From Streptomyces amritsarensis (lineage in GTDB: Bacteria; Actinomycetota; Actinomycetes; Streptomycetales; Streptomycetaceae), in NCBI RefSeq assembly GCF_001953875.1, contig NZ_MQUR01000054.1, forward strand, positions 1 to 53,642: a DNA stretch of 53,642 nucleotides, in the 5' to 3' direction. The notes under the pieces were generated by a model. It worked only from the letters and a program-made list of their open reading frames with translations. It was not told the origin of the DNA and made no database searches. Positions 32,096 through 40,927 of this stretch are shown here, piece after piece (the first letter of the stretch is position 1; every line of letters begins with the position of its first letter). A program made the translations under genes and the position numbers.

Positions 32096-32652
32096 CAGAC
32101 TTCGAGGAGCTCGGCTTCCTTGTGCTTGAGGAGCTCGTCCACCTGCGCGACGTACTTCGCGGTGGTGTCGTCGAGCTCCTTCTCCGCGCGACGGACCTCG
32201 TCCTCGCCCGCCTCCTTGTCCTTGACGAGCTTGTCGAGGGCGTCCTTGGCCTTGCGGCGGACGGAGCGGATGGAGACCTTGGAGTCCTCGGCCTTGTTCT
32301 TGGCGACCTTGATGTACTCCTTGCGGCGCTCCCCGGTCAGCTCGGGGAAGGTCACCCGGATGATGCGGCCGTCGTTGCTCGGGTTGACCCCGAGGTCGGA
32401 GTCGCGGATGGCCTGCTCGATGTTGCGCAGCGCGGACGCGTCGAACGGCGTCACGATGGCCATGCGCGGCTCGGGAACCGCGAAGGAGGCGAGCTGGTTG
32501 ATGGGCGTGATGGCGCCGTAGTAGTCGGCGACGATCTTGTTGAACATCGCCGGGTGCGCACGGCCGGTACGGATCGCGGCGAAGTCCTCCTTCGCGACGA
32601 CGACGGCCTTCTCCATCTTCTCCTCGGCCTCGAGGAGGATTTCTTCGATCAC
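32095..32652 (-). CDS. frr: Ribosome recycling factor
   Basis: A 185-residue factor that with EF-G splits post-termination ribosomes. Hallmarks are the helical start IEEILLEAEEKMEKAVVVAKEDFA and the R-rich helix at the end (KVSIRSVRRKAKD). I chose GTG 32652 because AGGAG lies six bases upstream and the length then equals the usual 185 residues; the ATG five codons earlier lies on top of the ribosome binding site. It follows pyrH and overlaps cdsA. Confidence 0.95.
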   Translation of the reverse strand: MIEEILLEAEEKMEKAVVVAKEDFAAIRTGRAHPAMFNKIVADYYGAITPINQLASFAVPEPRMAIVTPFDASALRNIEQAIRDSDLGVNPSNDGRIIRVTFPELTGERRKEYIKVAKNKAEDSKVSIRSVRRKAKDALDKLVKDKEAGEDEVRRAEKELDDTTAKYVAQVDELLKHKEAELLEV

Positions 32653-32734
32653 CACGTGCTCCTGCATGTCTTGAATGGATGGTTCGGGCGGGCGGGCGGG
32701 CCGGTCGGGGCCACCCGGACCGGCAGCGGACTGC

Positions 32735-33514
32735 TCAGGCCCGGGTTTCCTCGTCGCTCACGAGCGTGCCGATCTTCTCACCCTTGACGGCGCGGGCGAT
32801 ATTGCCCTCGGCGAGCAGCTCGAAGACGAGGATCGGCAGCTTGTTGTCACGGCAGAGGGTGATCGCGGTGGCATCGGCGACCTTGAGGTCGCGCGAGAGC
32901 ACCTCGCCGTACTCCAGCGCGTCGAACTTCACCGCGTCCGGGTTCTTCTTCGGGTCGGAGTCGTAGACCCCGTCGACACCGTTCTTGCCCATGAGGAGGG
33001 CCTCGGCGTCGATCTCCAGGGCGCGCTGGGCGGCCGTGGTGTCGGTGGAGAAGTAGGGCATGCCCATGCCGGCGCCGAAGATGACGACGCGGCCCTTCTC
33101 CAGGTGGCGCACGGCGCGCAGCGGGATGTACGGCTCCGCGACCTGGCCCATGGTGATGGCCGTCTGCACGCGGGAGTCGATGCCCTCCTTCTCCAGGAAG
33201 TCCTGGAGCGCGAGGCAGTTCATGACCGTGCCGAGCATGCCCATGTAGTCGGACCGCGCCCGGTCCATGCCGCGCTGCTGGAGCTCGGCGCCTCGGAAGA
33301 AATTGCCGCCGCCGATCACGACGGCGATCTCCGCGCCGTCGCGGACCACCGCGGCGATCTCACGCGCGATGGCGTGGACGACGTCGGGGTCGACGCCCAG
33401 TCCTCCGCCACCGGAGAAGGCCTCGCCCGACAGCTTCAGCATGAAGCGGCGGCCCTTCTTGTACTGGTCGCTCTTGTCGTCGGATGCGGTGTGGGGGTCC
33501 ACGCCCTGATTCAT
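32735..33514 (-). CDS. pyrH: Uridylate kinase
   Basis: A 259-residue UMP kinase of the amino acid kinase fold, which phosphorylates UMP to UDP. Visible blocks are FMLKLSGEAFSG (phosphate binding), VIGGGNFFRGAEL and GVDGVYDSDPKKNPDA. The first 25 residues before the fold are a polar extension usual in Streptomyces. ATG 33514 has GGAG eight bases upstream. It lies 82 bases before frr and after the tsf terminator. Confidence 0.95.
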   Translation of the reverse strand: MNQGVDPHTASDDKSDQYKKGRRFMLKLSGEAFSGGGGLGVDPDVVHAIAREIAAVVRDGAEIAVVIGGGNFFRGAELQQRGMDRARSDYMGMLGTVMNCLALQDFLEKEGIDSRVQTAITMGQVAEPYIPLRAVRHLEKGRVVIFGAGMGMPYFSTDTTAAQRALEIDAEALLMGKNGVDGVYDSDPKKNPDAVKFDALEYGEVLSRDLKVADATAITLCRDNKLPILVFELLAEGNIARAVKGEKIGTLVSDEETRA

Positions 33515-33540
33515 GGAGATCTCCTCGTGCACATACGAAG

Positions 33541-33588
33541 AAGGCCATTGCCGGTGGGTCCTTGCGGTTCCCTCTACGGCAATGGCCT
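33541..33588 (-). terminator. Hairpin between tsf and pyrH
   Basis: AGGCCATTGCCG (33542-33553) pairs with CGGCAATGGCCT (33577-33588) over 12 bases, with a 23-base loop; TTCTTCGT follows on the minus strand. It probably ends most rpsB-tsf transcripts. Confidence 0.7.
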
Positions 33589-33676
33589 CCTCGTCAGATC
33601 TGCGGTCGCCTCGCGCAAGCGCGGACGACTGCTTCAGACCCTACCGGGGTCCGGTGTCCGTCGCGTACGGACGGAC

Positions 33677-34513
33677 TCAGATGCCGACCTTGATGCGGGT
33701 GAAGCGCTTCAGGGTGACACCGGCCTCGTCCAGAACCTTCTGGACGGACTTCTTGTTGTCCAGGGCGTAGGCCTGGCCGAGCAGCGTGGCGTCCTTGAAG
33801 AAGCCGTTGACGCGACCCTCGACGATCTTCGCGATGGCAGCCTCGGGCTTGCCCTCCGCGCGGGTGACCTCTTCGGCGATGCGGCGCTCGGACTCGACCT
33901 TCTCGGCCGGGACGTCCTCGGCGGACAGCCACTGCGGGGCGAACGCGGCGATGTGCTGCGCGACGCCGCGGGCGACCTCGGCGTTCTCCTTGTCGAGCTC
34001 GACCAGGACGCCGATCTGGAACGGCAGGTCGGGCATCGTGCGGTGCATGTACGCGGTCACGTAACCGCCGGTGAACTGCGCGAAGCGGTCCAGGACGATC
34101 TTCTCGCCGAGGTTGGCGTTGGCCTCGTCGACGAAAGCGGTGACGGTCTTGCCGGGCTCGATCTCGGACGCGAGCAGCGCCTCGATGTCGGCCGGGGAGG
34201 TGGCGGCGACGTGCGCGGCCAGCTGGTTGGCGACGGCCAGGAACTTCTCGCCCTTGGCGACGAAGTCGGTCTCGCACTTCAGCTCGACGATGACACCGGA
34301 GGTGTTGTCGTCGGCGATGAGGGAGACGACGGCACCGTTCTCGGCAGAACGGCCCTCGCGCTTGGCGACGCCCTTCTGGCCCTTGATGCGGAGGGCTTCC
34401 TGGGCCTTCTCGACGTCACCGTCGGCGTCCACGAGCGCGTTCTTGCAGTCCAGCATGCCGGCGCCGGTGAGCTCGCGGAGCTTCTTGACGTCAGCGGCGG
34501 TGTAGTTCGCCAT
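33677..34513 (-). CDS. tsf: Elongation factor Ts
   Basis: A 278-residue guanine nucleotide exchange factor for EF-Tu. The N-terminal signature AADVKKLRELTGAGMLDCKNAL and the later blocks ELKCETDFVAK and NGFFKDATLLGQ are present. Length is normal for Streptomyces. It follows rpsB, separated by a 135-base spacer that contains a strong GC hairpin (34555-34595), which may tune tsf against rpsB expression. Confidence 0.96.
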   Translation of the reverse strand: MANYTAADVKKLRELTGAGMLDCKNALVDADGDVEKAQEALRIKGQKGVAKREGRSAENGAVVSLIADDNTSGVIVELKCETDFVAKGEKFLAVANQLAAHVAATSPADIEALLASEIEPGKTVTAFVDEANANLGEKIVLDRFAQFTGGYVTAYMHRTMPDLPFQIGVLVELDKENAEVARGVAQHIAAFAPQWLSAEDVPAEKVESERRIAEEVTRAEGKPEAAIAKIVEGRVNGFFKDATLLGQAYALDNKKSVQKVLDEAGVTLKRFTRIKVGI

Positions 34514-34554
34514 GAGTCTGTGATTCTCTCTCGAAGTCGTAGATCTACGGGTGA

Positions 34555-34595
34555 ACGGCGGAGGCGCCGCGCTCGTGGCGCGGCTCCCCCGCCGT
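34555..34595 (-). terminator. GC hairpin between rpsB and tsf (partial terminator?)
   Basis: ACGGCGGAGGC-GCCGCGC pairs with GCGCGGC-TCCCCCGCCGT around a short TCGTG loop with an imperfect middle. No U-run follows on the minus strand, so read-through into tsf is likely. Confidence 0.5.
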
Positions 34596-34648
34596 CATCG
34601 TCCGTGCTGTGAGTGCCCTGCGCGTGAACGCCGGGCGCTCCCAGTGGG

Positions 34649-35527
34649 TCAGGCCTGCTCGGCGTCGGCGGCCGGGGCCTCGACGGCCTCGGCGGCCGGA
34701 GCAGCCTCGGCGGCGGCGTCGGCGGCCGGAGCAGCCTCGTCAGCCTTCTTGTCACCCTCGAGCAGGTCGCGCTCCCACTCGGCGAGCGGCTCGGCGGCGG
34801 CCTTCTCGCCCGGCTTCGAGTCACCGGTCGCAGCGCCGGAGCGGGCGATGAGGCCCTCGGCGACGGCGTCGGCGATCACGCGGGTGAGCAGGGTGACGGA
34901 ACGGATCGCGTCGTCGTTGCCCGGGATCTTGTAGTCGACCTCGTCGGGGTCGCAGTTGGTGTCGAGGATCGCGACGACCGGGATGTGCAGCTTGCGCGCC
35001 TCACCGACCGCGATGTGCTCCTTCTTGGTGTCGACGATCCAGACGGCGCTGGGGACCTTCGACATCTCGCGGATACCACCGAGGGTCTTCTCCAGCTTGG
35101 CCTTCTCGCGGGAGAGGACCAGGAGCTCCTTCTTGGTGAGACCCGAGGCGGCGACGTCCTCGAAGTCGATCGCCTCAAGCTCCTTCAGACGCTGGAGGCG
35201 CTTGTAGACGGTGGAGAAGTTGGTGAGCATGCCACCCAGCCAGCGCTGGTTGACGTACGGCATGCCGACGCGCGTCGCCTGCTCGGCGATGGCCTCCTGC
35301 GCCTGCTTCTTGGTGCCGACGAACATGATGGAGCCACCGTGCGCGACGGTCTCCTTCACGAACTCGTAGGCGCGGTCGATGTACGACAGCGACTGCAGCA
35401 GGTCGATGATGTAGATGCCGTTGCGCTCCGTGAAGATGAAGCGCTTCATCTTCGGGTTCCAACGGCGGGTCTGGTGACCGAAGTGGACGCCGCTTTCCAG
35501 CAGCTCCCGCATCGTGACGACGGCCAT
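34649..35527 (-). CDS. rpsB: 30S ribosomal protein S2
   Basis: A 292-residue S2. Signatures are MRELLESGVHFGHQTRRWNPK and PVVAILDTNCDPDEVDYKIPGNDD. ATG 35527 is preferred: GGAG lies seven bases upstream, while the ATG at 35533 sits directly on the ribosome binding site. The acidic, Ala-rich C-terminal tail beyond the core is encoded by a 30-base repeat with a 19-base identical core (34691-34709 and 34721-34739), typical of streptomycete S2 tails of variable length. A TACACT -10-like element lies at 35679-35674. Confidence 0.96.
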   Translation of the reverse strand: MAVVTMRELLESGVHFGHQTRRWNPKMKRFIFTERNGIYIIDLLQSLSYIDRAYEFVKETVAHGGSIMFVGTKKQAQEAIAEQATRVGMPYVNQRWLGGMLTNFSTVYKRLQRLKELEAIDFEDVAASGLTKKELLVLSREKAKLEKTLGGIREMSKVPSAVWIVDTKKEHIAVGEARKLHIPVVAILDTNCDPDEVDYKIPGNDDAIRSVTLLTRVIADAVAEGLIARSGAATGDSKPGEKAAAEPLAEWERDLLEGDKKADEAAPAADAAAEAAPAAEAVEAPAADAEQA

Positions 35528-35778
35528 GGCCATCTCCTTGGTTTCTCGGTTTGGTTCCTGACGCCCCACCGCGCCCTGCCCCCATGAGGGGACCGAGAGA
35601 CGCTGTCACCTGGCCGTTTGGGGCTGGTGCCGGGGCGTGCGAAGTCGACCCGGTGACCCGGATCGCCACAAGAAGTGTACGGGACCCGGCGGTATGCCGG
35701 GTGACGCCGTTGTCCACAGTGCCGGGGCCGTCCACAGCCGGGCCCGTCGGCCCGGGGTTCCGCGGGACGCTGCGGTGC

Positions 35779-36765
35779 ATGACGACGCTGCTGCTCAGCC
35801 TGCTCCTGGTCCTGGCCCAGACGGCCCTGCCGACGGCCCGCCCCGTGGTCCGCCCGCTGCCCGCGCCGCTGGTGGTGGCGCGCTGGTGGGATCCGCCCCC
35901 GACCCCGTACGCGGCCGGCCACCGCGGGGTGGACCTGGCCGCGCCGGTGGGCGCGGAGCTGCGGGCGGTCGCCGCCGGCCGGGTCCACCATGCCGGGCAG
36001 GTCGCGGGCCGCGGGGTCCTCTCGCTCGCCCTTCCGAACGGGCTGCGCACGACCTACGAGCCGGTCCGGCCGCTGGTCGCGGAGGGCGAGGAGGTCGCGG
36101 CGGGGCAGGTGGTGGCGGTGCTAGCGGAGGGGTCCCACTGTCCGGCGCCGTGCCTGCACTGGGGCCTGCTGTCGGGGGAGGCGTACCTCAACCCGCTGAC
36201 GCTCCTGGCGCGGCCCACCGCGCGCCTTCTGCCGGACCCGCACCCGGACGCCGCCCCCGGCCCAGGCCGCGGCCCGGCCGCAGACCCGGTGACGGACCCG
36301 GGCCCGACCGCCGCCCCAGGCGTCGGCACGGCCGCGGGCGCCAACCTACGCGCGGGCTCGGCCCGTAGACCTGGGCACGGCCGCGGGCGCGGACCGGCGC
36401 GCGGACCCGGCACGGCAGCGGGCGGCAGGTGGGACGGCGCGGTGTCCGCCGGTCGCGGCGGGGCTCAGCCCCGGACGCCCCGCAGCGCGATGGCGAGGGC
36501 CGTCTCCGTGATGACCTCGGGGTCCTCCGCGGCGCCGAGCTCGATACGGCGCACGGCCGCGTCCACGACCCCCTGGAGCAGCATCGCGGCCAGCCTCGGC
36601 TCCTGCTGCCCGAGGGCGGCCAGCGCCTCGACGATCATCGCGATCAGACCGCCGTGCGCGGCGCGGATCTTCTCCCGGGCTCCGGGGTCCAGCTCGCTGG
36701 CCGAGATGGCCACGACCGCCCGGTGCCGCCGGTCCCCCACCAGGTCGAGCTGGCTGCGTACGTAG
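35779..36765 (+). CDS. M23-family peptidase-like protein
   Basis: The 328-codon frame starts with a signal peptide (MTTLLLSLLLVLAQTALP), followed by an M23/LytM-type domain up to about residue 150: GHRGVDLAAPVGAELRAVAAG, then the HWGL motif. The first metal ligand region GHRGVDLAA and the terminal CLHWGL are conserved, but the middle HxH-type region is hard to judge, so activity is uncertain. Beyond residue 155 comes a Pro/Gly/Ala-rich tail, and the last 100 codons run antisense through the TetR gene. A natural stop has probably been lost or the true end is earlier. Confidence 0.65.
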   Translation: MTTLLLSLLLVLAQTALPTARPVVRPLPAPLVVARWWDPPPTPYAAGHRGVDLAAPVGAELRAVAAGRVHHAGQVAGRGVLSLALPNGLRTTYEPVRPLVAEGEEVAAGQVVAVLAEGSHCPAPCLHWGLLSGEAYLNPLTLLARPTARLLPDPHPDAAPGPGRGPAADPVTDPGPTAAPGVGTAAGANLRAGSARRPGHGRGRGPARGPGTAAGGRWDGAVSAGRGGAQPRTPRSAMARAVSVMTSGSSAAPSSIRRTAASTTPWSSIAASLGSCCPRAASASTIIAIRPPCAARIFSRAPGSSSLAEMATTARCRRSPTRSSWLRT

Positions 36766-37046
36766 GCCTCGACCTTCGCCTCCGGCTCATCGGCCCGTTC
36801 CATCGCCGCCTCGATCTCGGCGGCCCACACGGGGAAGTCCACGGCGCACAGCTCTTCGACGACGGCCGCGCGGGAGCGGAAGTACTCGTACACGGAGGAC
36901 CGGGCGAGTCCGGTCCGCTCCGCCAGGGCGGGGAAGGTCAGCGCCTCCGTACCGCCTTCGGACAGCAGGGAGCGCGCGGCGTCCAAGAGGGCGCCGCGCT
37001 GCATCGACCGGTGCTCGGCCACGGAGGCCGCTCGAATCCTGGGCAC
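36465..37046 (-). CDS. TetR-family transcriptional regulator
   Basis: A 193-residue repressor. The N-terminal helix-turn-helix is clear: LLDAARSLLSEGGTEALTFPALAERTGLARSSVYEYFRSRAAVVEE. The rest is the helical ligand-binding and dimer domain. The GTG at 37046 is the only good start in frame. It lies just downstream of whiG on the same strand, 28 bases after its stop, with no known target; the neighbouring genes are housekeeping. The 3' half is covered on the other strand by the M23 frame. Confidence 0.85.
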   Translation of the reverse strand: MPRIRAASVAEHRSMQRGALLDAARSLLSEGGTEALTFPALAERTGLARSSVYEYFRSRAAVVEELCAVDFPVWAAEIEAAMERADEPEAKVEAYVRSQLDLVGDRRHRAVVAISASELDPGAREKIRAAHGGLIAMIVEALAALGQQEPRLAAMLLQGVVDAAVRRIELGAAEDPEVITETALAIALRGVRG

Positions 37047-37074
37047 ACATCCACTCTACGGAGGTAGCGCAAGC

Positions 37075-37911
37075 TCACCGCCCCACATCTGCCAACTTTG
37101 CCCGCAGTTGCAGCACGGACTTGGTGTGGATCTGACTGACCCGGCTCTCGGTGACGCCCAACACGTTGCCGATCTCGGCCAGGGTGAGCCCCTCGTAGTA
37201 GTAGAGGGTCACCACGGTCTTCTCCCGCTCGGGCAGCGTGTTGATGGCCCGTGCCAGCATGCGCCGCAGTTCGCGGTCCTCGGCCACCTCCACCGGGTTG
37301 TCGGCGGCGGTGTCCTCCAGCGTGTCCATCAGCGAGAGGCGGTCGCCGCCCTCCCCGCCGACGTGCAGCAGTTCCTCCAGGGCGACCACGTTCGCCAGCG
37401 ACAGCTGGCTGAAGACGGTGTGGAGGTCCTCCACGCCGATCCCCATCTCCGCGGCGACCTCGCTCTCCGTCGGGGTGCGCCGCAGCTGGGCCTCCAGCGT
37501 GGCGTAGGCCCGCTCCACGGCCCGCGCCTTCTGCCGGACCGAGCGGGGGATCCAGTCCAGCGCCCGCAGCTCGTCGATCATGGCGCCGCGGATCCGGGTG
37601 ATCGCGTACGTCTCGAACTTGATCGAGCGGTCGATGTCGAACTTCTCGATGGCGTCGATCAGCCCGAAGACCCCGGAGGAGACGAAGTCTGCCTGCTCCA
37701 CGTTGGGCGGCAGGCCCACGCTGACGCGGCCGGCCACGTATTTCACGAGGGGCGAGTAGTGCAGGATCAGCTGCTCCCGCAGCCGTTCGTCACCCGAGTC
37801 CTTGTATGAGCGCCACAGCACTTCCAGGGACGAGGGCGCGGTGGACCGCACGCTGCCGCGGGCAGCGGGGGGCACCGCTGCGCGGTCGGACCCTGAGGTG
37901 TGTTGGGGCAT
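37075..37911 (-). CDS. whiG: RNA polymerase sigma factor WhiG
   Basis: A 278-residue sigma factor of the FliA/WhiG group that starts the sporulation programme in aerial hyphae. Region 2 includes SSGVFGLIDAIEKFDIDRSIKFETYAITRIRGAMIDELR-type blocks, region 3 PTESEVAAEMGI, and region 4 the helix-turn-helix LTLAEIGNVLGVTESRVSQIH. Length and sequence agree with Streptomyces WhiG. The 209-base gap upstream holds its likely promoter. In known streptomycetes its activity is held by the anti-sigma factor RsiG with c-di-GMP. Confidence 0.95.
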   Translation of the reverse strand: MPQHTSGSDRAAVPPAARGSVRSTAPSSLEVLWRSYKDSGDERLREQLILHYSPLVKYVAGRVSVGLPPNVEQADFVSSGVFGLIDAIEKFDIDRSIKFETYAITRIRGAMIDELRALDWIPRSVRQKARAVERAYATLEAQLRRTPTESEVAAEMGIGVEDLHTVFSQLSLANVVALEELLHVGGEGGDRLSLMDTLEDTAADNPVEVAEDRELRRMLARAINTLPEREKTVVTLYYYEGLTLAEIGNVLGVTESRVSQIHTKSVLQLRAKLADVGR

Positions 37912-38120
37912 GCTTCGCCTTTGCCGGAGCCGGATTCCTTGGGAGCGTAGCGTGACGAGAGTGTCGCGGTGCGCGAAGAGTACGGGATGGCGCGGGGGCC
38001 GAGGGGCGCCCCGAGCGGCACGGGCGACCCGGGACCGGCGCCTCGCGCACGGTCCCGGCGACTGCCACCGGGAGGATCGCGTCTCTCATCGGCTTCACTC
38101 TTTCACCGGAACTCCCCAGG

Positions 38121-39299
38121 TCAACGACCGCCTCGCCGGGGAACCCGGGTTTGTACGGCCTCGCCGGCCGGATCTCCGCTCAACTGCCAGCCGTCGCCCT
38201 GCCGTTCGACGAACCCCAGAGAGTGAAGTTCGTACAGTCTGCCGATGACTTCATCGGTGCCGGTGCCGGCGGCAAGTGCCAGCTCGGCCGCGGTCGCCGG
38301 GCGGCCGGCCGGGAGGGCTTCGAGCACGCGGGCCGTGTCCCGGTCCAGCAGGTCACGGGCGAGCACCGGGCCCCGCCGCTCGGGTGCCAGCTCCCCCATG
38401 GAGCCGACGACTTCGACCACCTCAGCGGCGTCGGTGACCAGCACGGCCTCACCGCCCCTCAGCAGTTCGTGGACGCCTGCCGAGAGCCCGCTGGTGGCGG
38501 GCCCGGGGACGCCCATCGTGAACCGTCCGAGGCGCTGGGCCCGCCGGGCGGTCACCAGGGAGCCGCTGCGGTGCGCGGCCTCCACGACGACGGTGCCGCG
38601 GGTGAGGGCCGCGATGACCCGGTTGCGCAGGACGAACCGGCTGCGCGTGGGATGGCTGCCGGGCGGCAACTCACCCACGACCAGCCCCTGCCCGGCGATC
38701 CGGCCGAGCAGCCCGGCGTGGCCCCGGGGATAGGCGACGTCCGCCCCGCAGGCGAGCACCGCCGCGGTCGCACCGCCGGCGGCGAGGGCCCCGCGGTGGG
38801 CGGCGCCGTCGATGCCGAAGGCCGCGCCGGAGACCACGACCCAGCCCCGCTCGGCGAGACCGGCGGCCAGCGTCTGCGCCATGTGCGCGCCGTACGGGGT
38901 GCAGGCCCTGGCCCCGACCACGGCGACCGAACGCAGCGCCCAGGTGCGCAGGTTCGGCCGGCCCCGCAGCCAGAGCCCGACGGGGCGTTCGTCCCCGAGG
39001 TCGTCCAACTGCGTCGGCCACTGCGCGCACCCCGGGAACACGAACCGGCACCCCGCACCCGCGGCCAGCTCCAGGTCCCGGCGGGGGTCGGCCAGCTCCG
39101 CGCGTCTGCGGTAGGCGGCGAGCCGTTCCGGCCCCACCCCGGGCGGAGGCTGCCACTGCGCCTCCGGGCCGGTCAGCAGCCGGAGCAGCCCCGCGGCACC
39201 GTGCTCCCGGATCCAGCGTCCGCCGCGTGCGTCGCCGGGCTCCAGCACCCGTGTCAGCGCGACGCGGGCGAGCAGTTCCTCCTCCCCCGCCCCGGTCAT
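38121..39299 (-). CDS. dprA: DNA-processing protein DprA
   Basis: A 392-residue DprA/Smf protein that loads RecA on single-stranded DNA in transformation-competent bacteria. The Rossmann-like core has SVAVVGARACTPYGAHMA, VVSGAAFGIDGAAHRGAL and LRNRVIAALTRGTVVVEA. A C-terminal winged-helix DprA domain follows (ATAAELALAAGTGTDEVIGRLYELHSLGFVE). ATG 39299 overlaps the comM stop by four bases (ATGA). Together with the ComM-like ATPase it forms a conserved actinobacterial pair. Confidence 0.93.
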   Translation of the reverse strand: MTGAGEEELLARVALTRVLEPGDARGGRWIREHGAAGLLRLLTGPEAQWQPPPGVGPERLAAYRRRAELADPRRDLELAAGAGCRFVFPGCAQWPTQLDDLGDERPVGLWLRGRPNLRTWALRSVAVVGARACTPYGAHMAQTLAAGLAERGWVVVSGAAFGIDGAAHRGALAAGGATAAVLACGADVAYPRGHAGLLGRIAGQGLVVGELPPGSHPTRSRFVLRNRVIAALTRGTVVVEAAHRSGSLVTARRAQRLGRFTMGVPGPATSGLSAGVHELLRGGEAVLVTDAAEVVEVVGSMGELAPERRGPVLARDLLDRDTARVLEALPAGRPATAAELALAAGTGTDEVIGRLYELHSLGFVERQGDGWQLSGDPAGEAVQTRVPRRGGR

Positions 39300-40927
39300 G
39301 TCCCGGCCCCCGTCAGCGACATGGCCCCGCGGGCGACGCCGGTCCGCAGCTCCAGCGCCACGGCGACGTCGAGCGGCTCGGGCCGGTCCCGCCCCCGCAG
39401 GTCGGCGACGGTCCAGGCGACCCGCAGGACGCGGTCGAGCCCGCGGGCGGTGAGCATGCCCCGCTCCATCTCCCGCTCGGCCGGCGCCAGGGCACCCGGG
39501 GCGGCCTGCCAACGGGTCCTCAACTCCTGTCCCGGGACTTCGGAGTTGATCCGCCACGGAGTGCCGGCGAGCCGGGCCCCGGCACGCTCCCGGGCCTCCC
39601 GCACCCGGTGGGCGACCAGCTCGCTGGGCTCCCCGCGGCCGCCCTGTCCCAGCAGGTCGCCGCGGGTCACGGGCTCGACCTCCACCCTCAGGTCGACCCG
39701 GTCGAGCAACGGGCCGGACAGCCGGGCCTGGTAGCGCCGGATCACCGAGGGCGGGCACTCGCAGCCCGCCCCGAGCAGGGTGTGCCGCCCGCAGGGACAG
39801 GGATTCGCGGCGAGCACCATCAGGAACCGGGCGGGCAGCCGTACCACTCCGGCCGCGCGGGCGATGACCACGTGTCCCGATTCGAGGGGCTGGCGCAGCG
39901 CGTCCAGCGCCCGGCTGTGGAACTCCGGCGCCTCGTCCAGGAAGAGCACCCCGCGGTGTGCCAGGGAGACCGCTCCCGGCCTGGGCACCCCGGTCCCGCC
40001 GCCCACCAGGGACTGCATGGTCGCCGAGTGGTGCGGAGCGCAGTACGGCGGCCGGGAGACCAGCGGCTCGCCGGGCGGCAGGATTCCCGCGACCGAGTGG
40101 ACCGCCGTGACCTCCACGGAGTCCTGGCGGGTGAGCGGCGGCAGGATCCAGGGCAGCCGCTCGGCCAGCATCGTCTTGCCGGCTCCGGGCGGCCCGCTCA
40201 GGAACAGGTGGTGCCCTCCGGCGGCCGCCACTTCGAGGGCGCGGCGGGCCGTGTGCTGCCCCGCCACATCGGCGAGGTCGGGTAGGTCGGTGCAGTCCCC
40301 GCCGGGACGGCCGGGGGCGAGACCGGTGCCCAGGCCCGCGCCGGGGACGAGCAGTCCGGCCAGCATCGGGTCCGGGCGGCCGGGCGGGTCCCCGGGCTCC
40401 TCCTCGGGCACCTCCCCGTCGGTCAGGACGGCGATCAGCCGGCGCAGGCTGCGCACGCCGAGCACCGAGACGTCCGGCACGAGCGCGGCCTCGGCGGCGC
40501 ACTGCTGCGGAACGACCACCTGCCGGTAGCCTGCCTCGGCCGCGGCGAGGACGGCCGGCAGGATCCCCCGGACCGGGCGCACCCGCCCGTCCAGCCCGAG
40601 TTCGCCGATCAGCACGAGGTCGGCGATGACCGCCGGGTCGACCACCTCGGCGGCCCCGAGCACCGCGACGGCGACAGCGAGGTCGAACCCCGCGCCCGCC
40701 TTCGGAACGGAGGCCGGGCTCAGCCCGACCGTGAGCTTCTTCTGCGGCCATGCCGCCCCCGAGTTGACCACGGCGGCACGCACCCGGTCGCGGCTCTCGA
40801 CGAGGGTCTTGTCCGGCAGCCCCACCAGGGTGAAGGCCGCGACCCCGGGCTCCAGGTCGGCCTGGACCTCGACCACCACGCCGTCGACGCCGACCAGGGC
40901 CACGGAGCAGGCCCGCGCGAACCCCAT
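39296..40927 (-). CDS. comM: YifB/ComM-family AAA+ ATPase (Mg chelatase-like)
   Basis: A 543-residue ATPase. The N-terminal Lon-protease-like domain (GLPDKTLVESRDRVRAAVVNSG, GFDLAVAVAVL) is followed by an AAA+ module with Walker A SGPPGAGKTMLAERLP, Walker B GVLFLDEAPEFHS and a Cys-rich NPCPCGRHTLLGAGCECPP loop. In naturally transformable bacteria ComM is a branch-migration helicase. The gene lies between yraN and dprA with one-base and four-base overlaps. Confidence 0.92.
   Translation of the reverse strand: MGFARACSVALVGVDGVVVEVQADLEPGVAAFTLVGLPDKTLVESRDRVRAAVVNSGAAWPQKKLTVGLSPASVPKAGAGFDLAVAVAVLGAAEVVDPAVIADLVLIGELGLDGRVRPVRGILPAVLAAAEAGYRQVVVPQQCAAEAALVPDVSVLGVRSLRRLIAVLTDGEVPEEEPGDPPGRPDPMLAGLLVPGAGLGTGLAPGRPGGDCTDLPDLADVAGQHTARRALEVAAAGGHHLFLSGPPGAGKTMLAERLPWILPPLTRQDSVEVTAVHSVAGILPPGEPLVSRPPYCAPHHSATMQSLVGGGTGVPRPGAVSLAHRGVLFLDEAPEFHSRALDALRQPLESGHVVIARAAGVVRLPARFLMVLAANPCPCGRHTLLGAGCECPPSVIRRYQARLSGPLLDRVDLRVEVEPVTRGDLLGQGGRGEPSELVAHRVREARERAGARLAGTPWRINSEVPGQELRTRWQAAPGALAPAEREMERGMLTARGLDRVLRVAWTVADLRGRDRPEPLDVAVALELRTGVARGAMSLTGAGT

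Noticed and set aside
37790..38098. A 102-codon minus-strand frame upstream of whiG
   Set aside because: It overlaps the 5' part of whiG out of frame and is Arg/Pro-rich without a family match; the region is better explained as whiG promoter.
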